From a virus, in IMG/VR virus record IMGVR_UViG_3300030450_004218, positions 1 through 22,028 of that record: DNA of 22,028 bases. One strand, written 5' to 3'. Below are positions 1-7,646 of this stretch, one piece after another. Each line of letters opens with the position of its first letter. Positions within the stretch are counted from its first letter, which is position 1. The position numbers were made by a program, and so were the translations under genes. Under the pieces are notes generated by a model. It saw only the letters and a list, made by a program, of their open reading frames with translations. It made no database searches and was not told the DNA's origin.

Positions 1-644
1 ATGCGACGGAGCCGAGACTCATCGTCATTAGGCCCTGCCGCTCTTCCACGAGCATGTTGATCAGCTCGCAATGTTTCCCCGACACGGTTTAGCATACGAA
101 CAAGAGCAGGATTTTCTCCATACATTTTGTTCGTTTGTAAGAGAGTTAGCATCTCCTTGTCTCCATACCTTTCGGCAGCAGCAAGAACATTCGGAACAGT
201 TTCAGTCTTAAACTTATCTCCTCCGATCTCTTTGTCGCTTAGCAGTTCGCCTCGCCACTCAGAGAACTTAGTCTCCCATTCACCAATCGAATCTTTAACA
301 GACTTAGCTCTAAAATCGATGAGCTTTTGAGCATCCTCTTTAGATAATCCCTTACCGTCATTCATTTCGGCAGCGATACCCTTAAATTCTCCCAACATGT
401 TCTCATCAATTGGCATGCCTTCCGGCATAACTAAATCGTCGTAACCGATTGATTCTGCTTCACCGTCACTGTCCGCATCGTCGCTCTCAGCGTCCGCTGC
501 ATCGTCAGCTTTTTGCTCAGCAGTTTCCTCTTCTGAAAGTAAAGTTGAATCGGTCGAGGGGGATTCAACCTCAGATTCAGTCGAGATTTCTTCTTGACCA
601 TCACTAGCGGTTTCGGTGATGTCTTCCGCTTTTGCGTCAGCCAT
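1..644 (-). CDS. Probable scaffold / head-assembly protein (partial, C-terminus outside window)
   Basis: An open frame runs leftward from an ATG at 644 off the window edge, so about 214 N-terminal residues are visible and no stop is seen. An upstream GGAG supports the start. The first ~65 residues are highly acidic and low-complexity (Asp, Glu, Ser, Ala, Thr). A helical, charged domain follows, containing stretches such as LLQTNKMYGENPALVRMLNR (about residues 173-192). An acidic N-terminus plus a 'G-x-NPALVR-x-LNRVGE' segment is typical of phage proteins encoded just after the portal and annotated as scaffold or capsid-assembly protease. It overlaps the preceding gene by 8 bases and lies in the leftward head operon, which fits a head-assembly role. 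No protease triad could be identified in the visible part, so scaffold is preferred. The family assignment is from memory of similar proteins. Confidence 0.6.
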   Translation of the reverse strand, partial: MADAKAEDITETASDGQEEISTESEVESPSTDSTLLSEEETAEQKADDAADAESDDADSDGEAESIGYDDLVMPEGMPIDENMLGEFKGIAAEMNDGKGLSKEDAQKLIDFRAKSVKDSIGEWETKFSEWRGELLSDKEIGGDKFKTETVPNVLAAAERYGDKEMLTLLQTNKMYGENPALVRMLNRVGETLRADQHARGRAAGPNDDESRLRR

Positions 645-954
645 TGGTATTCTCCTTAAGTTGTTCATCCATCATCTTGACGAATGCTTTTGGTTCTGAC
701 CCCATGATTTCATTATACAACCAAAGACCGAGGTCACGTTTGCCTAGATTGTAAAAAGTCGTGCTGTTACCTGTAAACATATCTGGGGCTAACAACTTTG
801 ACTGATCCATGATTCTCCACAAAACCCTACGTCCGGCTGGCGTGTTAAGGACAGAACTGAGATCCTCATTTTCTGCTGCTTCACGAAGCTTATAAGCCTT
901 AGTTCGTTTTTTATGTTGCTTTGGATCTGTAAAATCTTCTTGCTCCTCTAACAT
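637..954 (-). CDS. Bbp19-like phage structural-module protein
   Basis: This 105-residue protein has a charged N-terminus followed by a compact domain around TPAGRRVLWRIMDQSKLLAP (residues 38-57), a TGNSTTFYNLGKRDLGLW segment (about 61-78) and a terminal helix. The arrangement 'TPxGRRxLWRIL...FTGNSxTFxNxGxRxxGLWL' is what I recall for the Bbp19-like family of BPP-1-type podoviruses, usually found between portal and scaffold genes. The position here is the same: it starts 1 base after the portal stop and overlaps the next gene by 8 bases, so the three are almost certainly co-translated. The molecular role in the family is not established. A virion or head-assembly role is inferred from context only. 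No signal peptide or membrane segment is visible. Confidence 0.65.
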   Translation of the reverse strand: MLEEQEDFTDPKQHKKRTKAYKLREAAENEDLSSVLNTPAGRRVLWRIMDQSKLLAPDMFTGNSTTFYNLGKRDLGLWLYNEIMGSEPKAFVKMMDEQLKENTNG

Positions 955-955
955 A

Positions 956-2698
956 TTAAGCTCGATTCAATCCTTCAACCATATCGCCTAAAGCATTCCC
1001 TGCAGTTGTATCAACATCACTTAGCCCTTTTGCTCCTTCCACTAATCCTTGCATCCGCTGCAGTGCTTCAGCATCCGCTGCTTGTTTAGCGCGAGCCTCC
1101 CGTTGTTCTTGAACAATCTTGTCACCTACAACAACATTGTTAGGCACCCCTAAATCATCTGCCATTACAGAAACTATCTGATCAGCATTTAATTTGTCTA
1201 GGACTTCCGGCCGCAAACCAGCTAATTGTCCTGTAAACCCAACCCAACGTTCCATTGCACCAGTAGAAACCAATTTTTGAGCTTGAGCTAAAACAGATAT
1301 ATAGTCAACTTTAATTTCGCTTCCCATCAGTTCTTCTGGTGGCGGGGGAAGCATTTGGGGGAGGCTTTCGTTTTTCCATCCGGGTTCACTCAAACGTACA
1401 AGACGGGCAAAAGTATTATCAATCAATGGATCCAAAAGCTCATCGTGCATCCCTTCAAGGACTGGCCCGAGTTGTAATAATTTCTCTTCTTGACGAGCAG
1501 AAATTTCTGTAGCTGTCCGAACATCATCTTGCCGGCTGATTAATAAGAAAAGATCTACATAGAACGCACGATTGATACGATCTTCTGTTTGCTGGATATC
1601 AGCCATGAGTTCATTAACTCTAGGATTGACTTGATATATTGGCCGGAATATGTTGTTTGGGTCATCGCTAAAGTTGTTGGCTCCTGGAAGGAGGCTGATG
1701 TTCGTGTTCTTGAGAGACGATGGCGCTGTCGTCGGTGGCGCAACCATTTTGGCAATTGCTTTCCCCTTTTCTCGTTCTTGAACCTGTAATGCACGGCTAT
1801 CTCCAAGAGCATCCATCCCAGGGCTAAATCCATAAGTATCCCCCGCCTTAGTGTCCCAACGAGGGCATAAGATCGGGAAATCCTCATAGCCTTTTACTCT
1901 TAGAAATTTTTGCTTATGAAATCCATCTGCTCCTGGTTCATAGTAAATACTACGCCAACGAAATTTCTTATCAAGCTTGAATTCTTCAAATTCCATCATA
2001 TTTGATGGCTCAATCAAATGAACAACCTTGATCCAGGAATCATAATTGCACACATCATAAAGATTTTGAACAGTTCGGCTGACGTTCTCATATCCAAACT
2101 CTTCAACAAGTTGATAAACCGTCATCTCGTATTCACGAGCAAAAGTATCAACTTTGAGTTTCCCATTCATAGCAAGATAATATTCACCGGCAGTAAAATT
2201 GGTAAATCTTGTAACATCGTCAAAATCATCTTCTTGAATCATTGCCGCCGTACCAACTACACCCGCTTCTTCATAGACTAAGGGTAAAGCCTTATAAAGA
2301 TTACTCGAGCTGAAAACTTTGTACATGAGAGTTTCTACTTGGTCTAACCACTCTCGCACTGGGCCAAATTTGTCCATATCAGGATCAGGTGGGCCCAGCC
2401 TAAACCATGGACGAGCAGGACTTGTAATCCCCGTCATTAAGCCACTGACCAGAACACGACGAGCGAACAAGGGTGTATTATTTGATAATGTGTTTCGCTT
2501 CGTTCCTCTGTTCCGATCAGTGCTTAAAAACTTTCCTCGGCGAGGAGAAAAGTTCTCAATAAGATCTTTCCAATGAAAGTCCCAGGAGGACCGTTCATTG
2601 CTCATCGCTCCAATGCGTCGAGTCACATAATCAAATGCTGTTGTTGGCTTAGTAGAGCTAGCACTAGAGCTGGAAGATCCGGAACCATAAACTGCCAT
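956..2698 (-). CDS. Portal protein (podovirus head-tail connector type)
   Basis: This 580-residue protein should form the dodecameric portal ring through which DNA is packaged and ejected. After a Ser-rich leader, residues ~20-120 carry the typical start of podovirus head-tail connector proteins: RSSWDFHWKDLIENFSPRRG, then a 'NTPLFARRVLVSGLMTGITSPARPWFRL' type segment in which the S/L-x-G-L-x-SP-x-RPWF motif is characteristic. The middle contains DAFALGDSR-like connector helices (MDALGDSRALQVQEREKGKA, about residues 305-324), and 'RTATEISARQEEK' near residue 410 matches the 'MTATEVxxRxEEK' motif of the family. The length is close to the usual 500-600 residues. An AGGA lies 7 bases before the ATG. 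It lies directly downstream of the terminase and the proline-rich genes, in standard phage head-operon order. Confidence 0.9.
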   Translation of the reverse strand: MAVYGSGSSSSSASSTKPTTAFDYVTRRIGAMSNERSSWDFHWKDLIENFSPRRGKFLSTDRNRGTKRNTLSNNTPLFARRVLVSGLMTGITSPARPWFRLGPPDPDMDKFGPVREWLDQVETLMYKVFSSSNLYKALPLVYEEAGVVGTAAMIQEDDFDDVTRFTNFTAGEYYLAMNGKLKVDTFAREYEMTVYQLVEEFGYENVSRTVQNLYDVCNYDSWIKVVHLIEPSNMMEFEEFKLDKKFRWRSIYYEPGADGFHKQKFLRVKGYEDFPILCPRWDTKAGDTYGFSPGMDALGDSRALQVQEREKGKAIAKMVAPPTTAPSSLKNTNISLLPGANNFSDDPNNIFRPIYQVNPRVNELMADIQQTEDRINRAFYVDLFLLISRQDDVRTATEISARQEEKLLQLGPVLEGMHDELLDPLIDNTFARLVRLSEPGWKNESLPQMLPPPPEELMGSEIKVDYISVLAQAQKLVSTGAMERWVGFTGQLAGLRPEVLDKLNADQIVSVMADDLGVPNNVVVGDKIVQEQREARAKQAADAEALQRMQGLVEGAKGLSDVDTTAGNALGDMVEGLNRA

Positions 2699-2699
2699 A

Positions 2700-2912
2700 T
2701 CAAGATCCTAAAAGTGTTTTGCCCGTGTCAGGGATATCTGTAGACATAAGAGTGCCTTGAGGAGCATACATCCTTGATACTGCACTACGTGAAAATGTTG
2801 CAGAATCCTGAGTCCGACGACGACCTTTTGCCTTCTTTGGCGGCAAGTTTGTTTCAACAAGAGGTGCTGGCGGGGGTGGCGTTGGCGGGTTTGATGGTCC
2901 TCCTCCACACAT
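2700..2912 (-). CDS. Small proline-rich phage protein, second paralogue
   Basis: This 70-residue protein starts MCGGGPSNPPTPPPPAPL, continues with a basic segment (KKAKGRRRTQ) and ends DTGKTLLGS. It shares the same plan with its upstream neighbour: Met-Cys start, Gly-Pro, polyproline run, basic/charged middle and a terminal 'TGKT(L/I)LG' motif. An AGGAGG lies 9 bases before the ATG, inside the stop region of the neighbour, so translation is strong and coupled. Similar mini-proteins occur between terminase and portal genes in many podoviruses and are left as hypothetical. The Cys at position 2 is not preceded by a signal peptide, so this is not a classical lipoprotein. I do not know its function; a small capsid or packaging component is a guess from position. 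Confidence 0.7.
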   Translation of the reverse strand: MCGGGPSNPPTPPPPAPLVETNLPPKKAKGRRRTQDSATFSRSAVSRMYAPQGTLMSTDIPDTGKTLLGS

Positions 2913-2914
2913 GA

Positions 2915-3145
2915 TTAATATCCTCCTAAAATAGTTTTACCAGTTTCTTCAGGAACCAATAATCCTTGTGAGCTGGTAGCAATAGTTGATTTATCTCCCG
3001 CTCTCGCCCTTGCTCTTTTTTCTGCATCTTCACGAGCTCGTCTCACAGCAGGATCAGCTTTTGTTGGTGGATCAGGTGGAGCCGGAGGTGGAGGTGGAGG
3101 TGGCGGGATGCTGGGAGCTTTAGGCGCGAGAGGTCCAATACACAT
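2915..3145 (-). CDS. Small proline-rich phage protein, first paralogue
   Basis: This 76-residue protein starts MCIGPLAPKAPSIPPPPPPP, has a highly charged Arg/Glu/Ala-rich stretch likely to be helical (about residues 33-50, RRAREDAEKRARARAGDK), a TSSQGLLVP segment and the C-terminus ETGKTILGGY. The terminal motif and Met-Cys-x-Gly-Pro start match the following gene, which indicates an old tandem duplication or a common docking tail. A TGGAGA precedes the ATG, and the start overlaps the terminase stop by one base. Function is unknown. Placement between terminase and portal in the head operon suggests a virion or packaging accessory role, but this is inference only. Confidence 0.7.
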   Translation of the reverse strand: MCIGPLAPKAPSIPPPPPPPPAPPDPPTKADPAVRRAREDAEKRARARAGDKSTIATSSQGLLVPEETGKTILGGY

Positions 3146-4668
3146 TATGCAATCTCCATAGAATATGGGTCAAAATCATGTTGAGCACGTTGTTTAGAAA
3201 CAGGGATGTGATCAACCTTGACTACAGGCATAGCGAATGTTAAAGCCAAAGCATCCGCTCTGTTTGGCGATGGAATACCACGGCGCTTCATATCTTCTTT
3301 TGATTCAAGCTGGATCTTACCATCAACTCTCGGGACAGTCTCTGGGCCAGTAAGGTCTGCACGAAGAACATCGTCCTCAGGGATGCAGCCGCCATCTTTG
3401 AGCCACTTACGAGTTTCATTCCACATGTGAGCTCTAAGATTCATACATCCAGCATCTGGGCTCTTAGCACTAAACCAAACGATCTGCCAATTGCGGCCCA
3501 TAGTCTTTCCAGCAGATACGATGCCTGTCCCAAAACCACCATCAACATGTACAGCGTCAGCTCCTTCATCGTCCTCAAACCGAGCAATGATATTGGCCAT
3601 TTCAATATCATTATCGTTCTTTTCCCATTTGCCAAGTTGCTTATAATAAAGCCCTTGCCGAATACCTATAATAAACTCATCATCGCCTGACCACGATGGG
3701 TCAACACCGATGACTTTAGGAGCAAAGTTGTAAGCTGTCTTTTTCAAATGCCTTTGTTGAGCTGCCTCAACATCAACTTCACTAATAAATTGCTTAAAAG
3801 ATGCTTTTGGAAAGTCACCTAAAACACGAACCTTAACCGTATCACTATCAAGTCCATAATCATTAATCATTTCATTAAGAAAGTTTTTATTAGTAATTTG
3901 GACCGATCTACTATCGACCTTATATGTTTTCCATCGATGCCGGAGTTTACGCCAACACTCACGAAAACGTCCTGTATTTCTAGTTGGATTGCCAAAGTTA
4001 AATTGCATCGGCTCACCGTCAGTTAAACCGCCGTCTTGAACTTCGAAGATTGCATCGGGGATAGCGGATGCTTCATCATTGATATAAAACGAGGTAGAAT
4101 TAGCCGCATGTTGGCCAGCAAATGCTTCAGAATTTTCTTCTCGGCAGGTTTGAGCAGAACAGAACCAAGAATCAGGGTAATCATTATGGACGATTTTACT
4201 AGCCCCAATCGTGAACCAATGAGATGCAACAGATAATTTCATCCATTTTTTAATCTGTGCCCAGGTTTTCGTTTCAAGTTGTTGGAAAGTATTAGCTGTA
4301 ACTGTCCCTTGGGCATAGGGCCGTGTACACATGATCCATGTTGTTATCCATCCTGTCATAGCTGACTTACCTACGCCGTGACCAGAAGCAACTGCCATAC
4401 GAATCGGATCTACTGCATCCACACCGTTAAACCCACGATCTCTAATAGCGTGACCAAGATCTTCTAAAAACTCACAAGCCCAAATATCTGGACCATAAAT
4501 AGACTTATATTTCTTTTTCCATTTACCTTGTAATTTGCAAACCTGGAGAGAGGCATCAGAATCCCAAGGGAAAGCATACATAACAAAGCCAAGAGGATCT
4601 GCATAAAATTGCCCCATATCTTTAGACAATTCCCAATCAATATCGATTTCACTTAGATTTGCTAACAC
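3145..4668 (-). CDS. terL: Terminase large subunit
   Basis: This 507-residue DNA packaging motor has an N-terminal ATPase and a C-terminal RNase H-fold nuclease. The ATPase shows Walker A at SGHGVGKS (residues 95-102), an adenine/arginine region just after it (TANTFQQLETKTW, about 124-136) and Walker B with the catalytic Glu at FYINDEAS (194-201). A coupling-type motif GNPTRNTGRF lies at about 226-235. The nuclease has the expected acidic residues at GVDPSWSGDD (D323), VDGGFG (D376) and NRADALAL near the C-terminus. The start is GTG at 4668 with AAGG about 9 bases upstream, overlapping the small terminase gene by 20 bases. All catalytic motifs are intact, so packaging function is very likely. 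The packaging type (pac or cos) cannot be read from this protein alone. Confidence 0.95.
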   Translation of the reverse strand: MLANLSEIDIDWELSKDMGQFYADPLGFVMYAFPWDSDASLQVCKLQGKWKKKYKSIYGPDIWACEFLEDLGHAIRDRGFNGVDAVDPIRMAVASGHGVGKSAMTGWITTWIMCTRPYAQGTVTANTFQQLETKTWAQIKKWMKLSVASHWFTIGASKIVHNDYPDSWFCSAQTCREENSEAFAGQHAANSTSFYINDEASAIPDAIFEVQDGGLTDGEPMQFNFGNPTRNTGRFRECWRKLRHRWKTYKVDSRSVQITNKNFLNEMINDYGLDSDTVKVRVLGDFPKASFKQFISEVDVEAAQQRHLKKTAYNFAPKVIGVDPSWSGDDEFIIGIRQGLYYKQLGKWEKNDNDIEMANIIARFEDDEGADAVHVDGGFGTGIVSAGKTMGRNWQIVWFSAKSPDAGCMNLRAHMWNETRKWLKDGGCIPEDDVLRADLTGPETVPRVDGKIQLESKEDMKRRGIPSPNRADALALTFAMPVVKVDHIPVSKQRAQHDFDPYSMEIA

Positions 4669-4924
4669 GCTTTCGACCTTCTTGGATTTGTTCTACAAGT
4701 TCGGGAGTAAATGCAAGAGTGTTACGTACTTCTTGCGGAAGCATTTTCACCCACAACTTATAAAAAGCTTCTGGTTCGGATTTACCAAACTCAATCAATT
4801 TCGGAATACCCCCAATCCCGTCAAAAGCGGCAGTCAATGCTTCTTTTACTGCAGCAGTGGATTTATTAGGAATACCTTTCCTTGATCCACCTCTTGGCAT
4901 TTTCTTTTTAGGAACATCAGCCAT
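4649..4924 (-). CDS. Putative terminase small subunit
   Basis: This protein of about 91 residues has a basic N-terminus (KKKMPRGGSRKGIPNKS), an Ala-rich helix and 'LIEFGKSEPEAFYKLWVKMLPQEV'-type helices. The GGSRKGxPNKST start followed by a helical domain is common in small phage proteins encoded just before the large terminase and resembles DUF5681-type terminase small subunits. It should bind the packaging site and recruit the motor, but this is inferred from context and general character. The start is uncertain. The ATG at 4924 has no convincing Shine-Dalgarno site; an in-frame TTG lies 6 bases upstream, and a later ATG (codon 9 from this start) follows an A-rich stretch. A promoter-like TGATACTTA lies only 7 bases before the ATG. 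Confidence 0.6.
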   Translation of the reverse strand: MADVPKKKMPRGGSRKGIPNKSTAAVKEALTAAFDGIGGIPKLIEFGKSEPEAFYKLWVKMLPQEVRNTLAFTPELVEQIQEGRKRVSKSK

Positions 4925-4931
4925 ATTCAAC

Positions 4932-4960
4932 TAAGTATCACAGATATTGCAGCAATAAAA
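4932..4960 (-). promoter_or_regulatory. Possible leftward promoter before the packaging operon
   Basis: On the minus strand TTTTAT (4960-4955) is followed after 17 bases by TACTTA (4937-4932), within the 9-mer TGATACTTA (4940-4932). The same 9-mer, with TTTACC 17 bases before TACTTA, occurs upstream of the leftward HTH gene at 7684-7712. The hexamers are weak matches to sigma70; alternatively GATACT inside the 9-mer is the -10. If it is a promoter, transcription would start at or within a few bases of the small terminase ATG. Confidence 0.25.
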
Positions 4961-4973
4961 CCTTTTTTGCAGA

Positions 4974-4982
4974 TTATCCACA
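4974..4982 (+). promoter_or_regulatory. Perfect DnaA box TTATCCACA
   Basis: The nonamer TTATCCACA matches the bacterial DnaA-box consensus TTATNCACA exactly. It stands in a non-coding gap beside the phage primase-helicase gene, next to an AT-rich tract, which makes a host DnaA-assisted origin plausible. A single nonamer can occur by chance, so the call depends on context. Confidence 0.45.
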
Positions 4983-4993
4983 CTATGTATCAG

Positions 4994-5010
4994 GGTGGTG
5001 GTGGTGGTGG
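4994..5010. repeat. GGT triplet array (five and two-thirds units)
   Basis: The plus strand reads GGTGGTGGTGGTGGTGG, giving six GG pairs in 17 bases, compatible with a two-tetrad G-quadruplex on that strand. Complementary CACCACC and ACCACC motifs lie at 5083-5089 and 5093-5098, so the array could also pair across the AT-rich tract. It is non-coding. Confidence 0.7.
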
Positions 5011-5033
5011 AATTTAGCTCTCTACTCTTTTAC

Positions 5034-5053
5034 ATATAGAGACTTCTCTATAT
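5034..5053. repeat. Perfect palindrome in AT-rich tract
   Basis: ATATAGAGA, a CT centre and TCTCTATAT form nine-base arms. The AT-rich arms and two-base centre make it a poor RNA terminator and more like a protein-binding site or melting element in the candidate origin. Confidence 0.6.
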
Positions 5054-5157
5054 ATTATTATACATATCATCTCATTATTTATCACCACCTTAACCACCAA
5101 ATAAGAAAAACATAAGGAAAATAAGGGATTTTTAGAGTGGTGTAATATCCCACCAAA

Positions 5158-7455
5158 TCACCACCCTTTAGTCTTAATATACCCCCGAATCTCTTTTAAA
5201 CTCATATCTCGCTTAGTATATACCGTTGCTTTGTCCCCTTTAAATTTGATTTGTTTTTCAAAAGGGCTTAAATTACACCTCCTTAATATCGTTGCTTTAT
5301 CCCGTCGATTTGGATCAATTGGATCATCGAACATAGTTTCATCTTTTAAATGATTAAATAATCGGGCTGTAAATACAACATTCTCATCCCAACCAATTCC
5401 CCCAGTTTTAAGTAATCGCCGGACTTCAGTTAATCCTTCTAGCTTATCTTCTTCCATCCTTATCATAATAGCCTTAGATCTTGTTTCAGGAGCTCGTACA
5501 GCGTTTTCAATTTTATCCACTGGGTATTCCATCATCCATTCACGGACTTGACCTCCATAGGTTCGTACATCTTCAAATAAAGTTTGAAAATAATCTCCAT
5601 CCGGCAAATCCGATATAGACAGAGGAGAAAAAGCTATCCAATATCTACGATCACCATCATCTAAAGGAATAGCATCTTTGTAATTAGTAAACGATATATA
5701 ATTAGTTACATTTTGAACATTATGGGCTTTGACGTTTTTTTCATTAACATCGATGACCTCATCCGTGATCATAGGTTTAAGAGCATTCGCTGTATCAAAA
5801 CGATTGTGACCAGCTAATTTTAATTCCTCTAAAATATTTACTACTGTTCCTGTTGCCCATCCGTTAAAGTCTCGGGTCAATGCTTGAGTTGGGACAATAC
5901 CAATATTTGCACTTCCAAGACCTTGGATTAGGATCTCTTTAAATAAAGATTTCCCAGCGCCTTGGCAAGACTGGATAACCGGCGACCAAAGAATTTTTTT
6001 ACCAGGGAATTGAATATTGTGAGCTAGCCATTGTAAAAGGATTTCCGTATCATCTTCATTACCAATAATCATTTGGATATGATCAATAGCCCGATTGATA
6101 ACAGATAAACCTTTTTTAGTAATTGGCTTTGATTCAGGGATACTCTCAGGGCTGAAAGTATTTAGATAGCGTTGCCCATTTACATATGGCAACGGTTCGT
6201 CACCAGCTTGGGGTAAATATTGCAAACCCGTAACTGTTTTGATCCAACCATTATCTTCTAACCAGCCAATAACATTTAGACGAGATCCTCCTTCTATCAT
6301 AGGAGCTCGTTGTTGGAATTTGTGACGAAATGTTTTCTCACGGATGCAACGTCTTTTCTTAACAGAACCATATTCCCCCGAAGCGTCGACATAAACCCAA
6401 TCTCGGGTCCAATCCGGTTCATCGCCGCCTTCACGATTAACAATTGAATATTGAAGTTGTGGCCGGATTGTCCCAATAGCTGGTTTTACCCCCGTAATTT
6501 GATGAAGCCTTCGTTGAATACTAACAGCTAAGATTTCACGATCTTGGTCAGATAATTCCATTTGGCATATTTCACTATATAAAGAAATATTGATTTCCCG
6601 TTCATCACTAACTTGGATTTTATTTAACATTTGTTGGCGGCGGTTTAAAGATTCTTCGAAATCCGAAGTTTTAGCCATATGAACTAAAGTTCCAATAGTA
6701 ACTTCACCATTGACACGGAAAGAAGGCCAACGGTTAGCAGTTTCTCCTTCTTGCCAGGTGTCCCCACCAATAGACCATTCTTCCCATAATTCTAAACCCC
6801 GATTCGGATCCCAATTCTTTAAAGCCATCCCAACACGTACCCAATCATCATTGGGGATATTGTGATCAATCTTATCTAATAAATTTAAGACCCGTTCTTC
6901 AGTTGCTGAGCCATCGCCAATTAAACCTTCAAAGTCTCCAAGGTCATCGCCAACATCAGATTTTTCATATTGTTCACGAACTAATAAATCAAGAAGATCG
7001 TTTGGGGCTTTCGATTGATGGAAACCCCCATTCGTCCATTTGTATTGTTTACTCTCAACCTTACTTCCAGCAATCACACATTGAGCACCAACAGATAAAA
7101 AATCAATACCTTCATAACCTTTAAGATTTTTTTTAAGTTTACGTCCTATATATTTTTGGGATATAGATAGATAAATATGGAAACCGCCTCCCGCGGTTTT
7201 TACCGTATTATCGAAACCCCCAAACCGATCAGCTAGCTTTTCGAAGCTAGCTGATCCCCCATTCCGAGGATCAACATCGATTACTAAATCTTTTTCACTA
7301 AGGACCCAACCGAGGTTGCCTTTATGGGCTCTTATTTTTTCTTCTGAAAGTTCCGTCGCTTGCCAATCTTTAATTAAAGGACGTTTTATTTTTAAAGGTG
7401 TTAAGTTTGCATTAGCTTCTATGTATTGATCCACATACGAGCGGTTCACCATCAT
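5158..7455 (-). CDS. Primase-polymerase / SF3 helicase (bifunctional replication protein)
   Basis: This 765-residue replication protein should unwind DNA and lay primers at the fork. The N-terminus is a prim-pol domain: LVIDVDPRNGG (catalytic D60 and D62), then TAGGGFHIYLS (His93) and EGIDFLSVGAQCVIAGS (about 115-131). Residues ~190-262 form a PriCT-2-like linker (DDWVRVGMALKNWDP ... LELWEEWS ... RWPSFRVNGEVTIGTLVHMA). The C-terminus is a superfamily 3 / VapE-like helicase: Walker A SCQGAGKS (496-503), Walker B VNILEEL (539-545) and sensor region NYISFTNYKDAIPLDDGDRR (585-604). All are intact. The ATG overlaps the HTH stop as ATGA, so the two are coupled. It is transcribed away from the polymerase module, together with packaging genes. 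A perfect 13-base inverted repeat lies inside codons 67-76. Confidence 0.93.
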   Translation of the reverse strand: MMVNRSYVDQYIEANANLTPLKIKRPLIKDWQATELSEEKIRAHKGNLGWVLSEKDLVIDVDPRNGGSASFEKLADRFGGFDNTVKTAGGGFHIYLSISQKYIGRKLKKNLKGYEGIDFLSVGAQCVIAGSKVESKQYKWTNGGFHQSKAPNDLLDLLVREQYEKSDVGDDLGDFEGLIGDGSATEERVLNLLDKIDHNIPNDDWVRVGMALKNWDPNRGLELWEEWSIGGDTWQEGETANRWPSFRVNGEVTIGTLVHMAKTSDFEESLNRRQQMLNKIQVSDEREINISLYSEICQMELSDQDREILAVSIQRRLHQITGVKPAIGTIRPQLQYSIVNREGGDEPDWTRDWVYVDASGEYGSVKKRRCIREKTFRHKFQQRAPMIEGGSRLNVIGWLEDNGWIKTVTGLQYLPQAGDEPLPYVNGQRYLNTFSPESIPESKPITKKGLSVINRAIDHIQMIIGNEDDTEILLQWLAHNIQFPGKKILWSPVIQSCQGAGKSLFKEILIQGLGSANIGIVPTQALTRDFNGWATGTVVNILEELKLAGHNRFDTANALKPMITDEVIDVNEKNVKAHNVQNVTNYISFTNYKDAIPLDDGDRRYWIAFSPLSISDLPDGDYFQTLFEDVRTYGGQVREWMMEYPVDKIENAVRAPETRSKAIMIRMEEDKLEGLTEVRRLLKTGGIGWDENVVFTARLFNHLKDETMFDDPIDPNRRDKATILRRCNLSPFEKQIKFKGDKATVYTKRDMSLKEIRGYIKTKGW
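7227..7256. repeat. Perfect 13-bp hairpin inside the primase gene
   Basis: GATCAGCTAGCTT, a TTCG loop and AAGCTAGCTGATC form an exact inverted repeat. It lies in codons for about residues 67-76 of the primase, between the metal-binding Asp pair and the GGxHxY motif. No mismatch is present even though the region is coding. Confidence 0.75.
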
Positions 7456-7646
7456 ACACCTGCCTGAACAAGAAAGTCTGTAACCTTCTTTCTTACCGAT
7501 AAATTAATATCATCAGACTCACCTTGCAGCATCCGTCTTAAAGTAGGGTATGATATCCCTGAGCCTTTAGCAACCTCAAGAAGTCTCTGCTCGCTAAGTT
7601 TGTTCATAAACTCATCACGAGTAAAAACGGTAATACTCTCTGGCAT
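7452..7646 (-). CDS. Small Cro/CI-like HTH DNA-binding protein
   Basis: This 64-residue protein contains a helix-turn-helix of the lambda repressor type: LSEQRLLEVAKGSGISYPTL (about residues 17-36) followed by RRMLQGE, where 'VAKGSGISYPTLRRMLQGE' matches the turn and recognition helix of small Xre/Cro proteins. It is only a DNA-binding domain with no dimerisation or cleavage domain. An AAAGGA lies 8 bases before the ATG. It is the first gene of the leftward operon, is coupled to the primase by ATGA, and sits beside the divergent promoter region, so autoregulation and control of early gene direction are plausible. No integrase is visible in the window, so a lysogeny role cannot be claimed. Confidence 0.75.
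   Translation of the reverse strand: MPESITVFTRDEFMNKLSEQRLLEVAKGSGISYPTLRRMLQGESDDINLSVRKKVTDFLVQAGV

Larger units (their letters stand above)
4931..5157. other. Candidate replication origin in the primase-terminase gap
   Basis: This 227-base non-coding gap holds four origin-like elements in order: a perfect DnaA box, a GGT triplet array, a strongly AT-rich tract containing a perfect palindrome, and a cluster of CACC/ACCACC motifs (from 5083, with TGGTG/CACCA inverted copies at 5138-5155). It lies immediately downstream of the phage primase-helicase gene. The same gap must also hold the end of the primase transcript and possibly a promoter for the small terminase gene, so part of the structure may be for transcription. 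The origin call is an inference from composition and the DnaA box. Confidence 0.4.

Noticed and set aside
127-330. Rightward 67-codon frame opposite the scaffold gene
   Set aside because: Its product is Ser/Leu/Pro-rich without motifs, and the opposite strand holds a continuous frame that starts with a ribosome site and overlaps its operon neighbour.
1555-2576. Several open frames on both strands inside the portal gene
   Set aside because: They lie fully inside a gene with strong family motifs, lack ribosome sites and have no recognisable content.
2910-3145. Lipoprotein or lysis (Rz1-like) function for the Met-Cys proline-rich proteins
   Set aside because: There is no hydrophobic signal segment before the Cys, and the genes lie in the head operon between terminase and portal, not in a lysis cassette.
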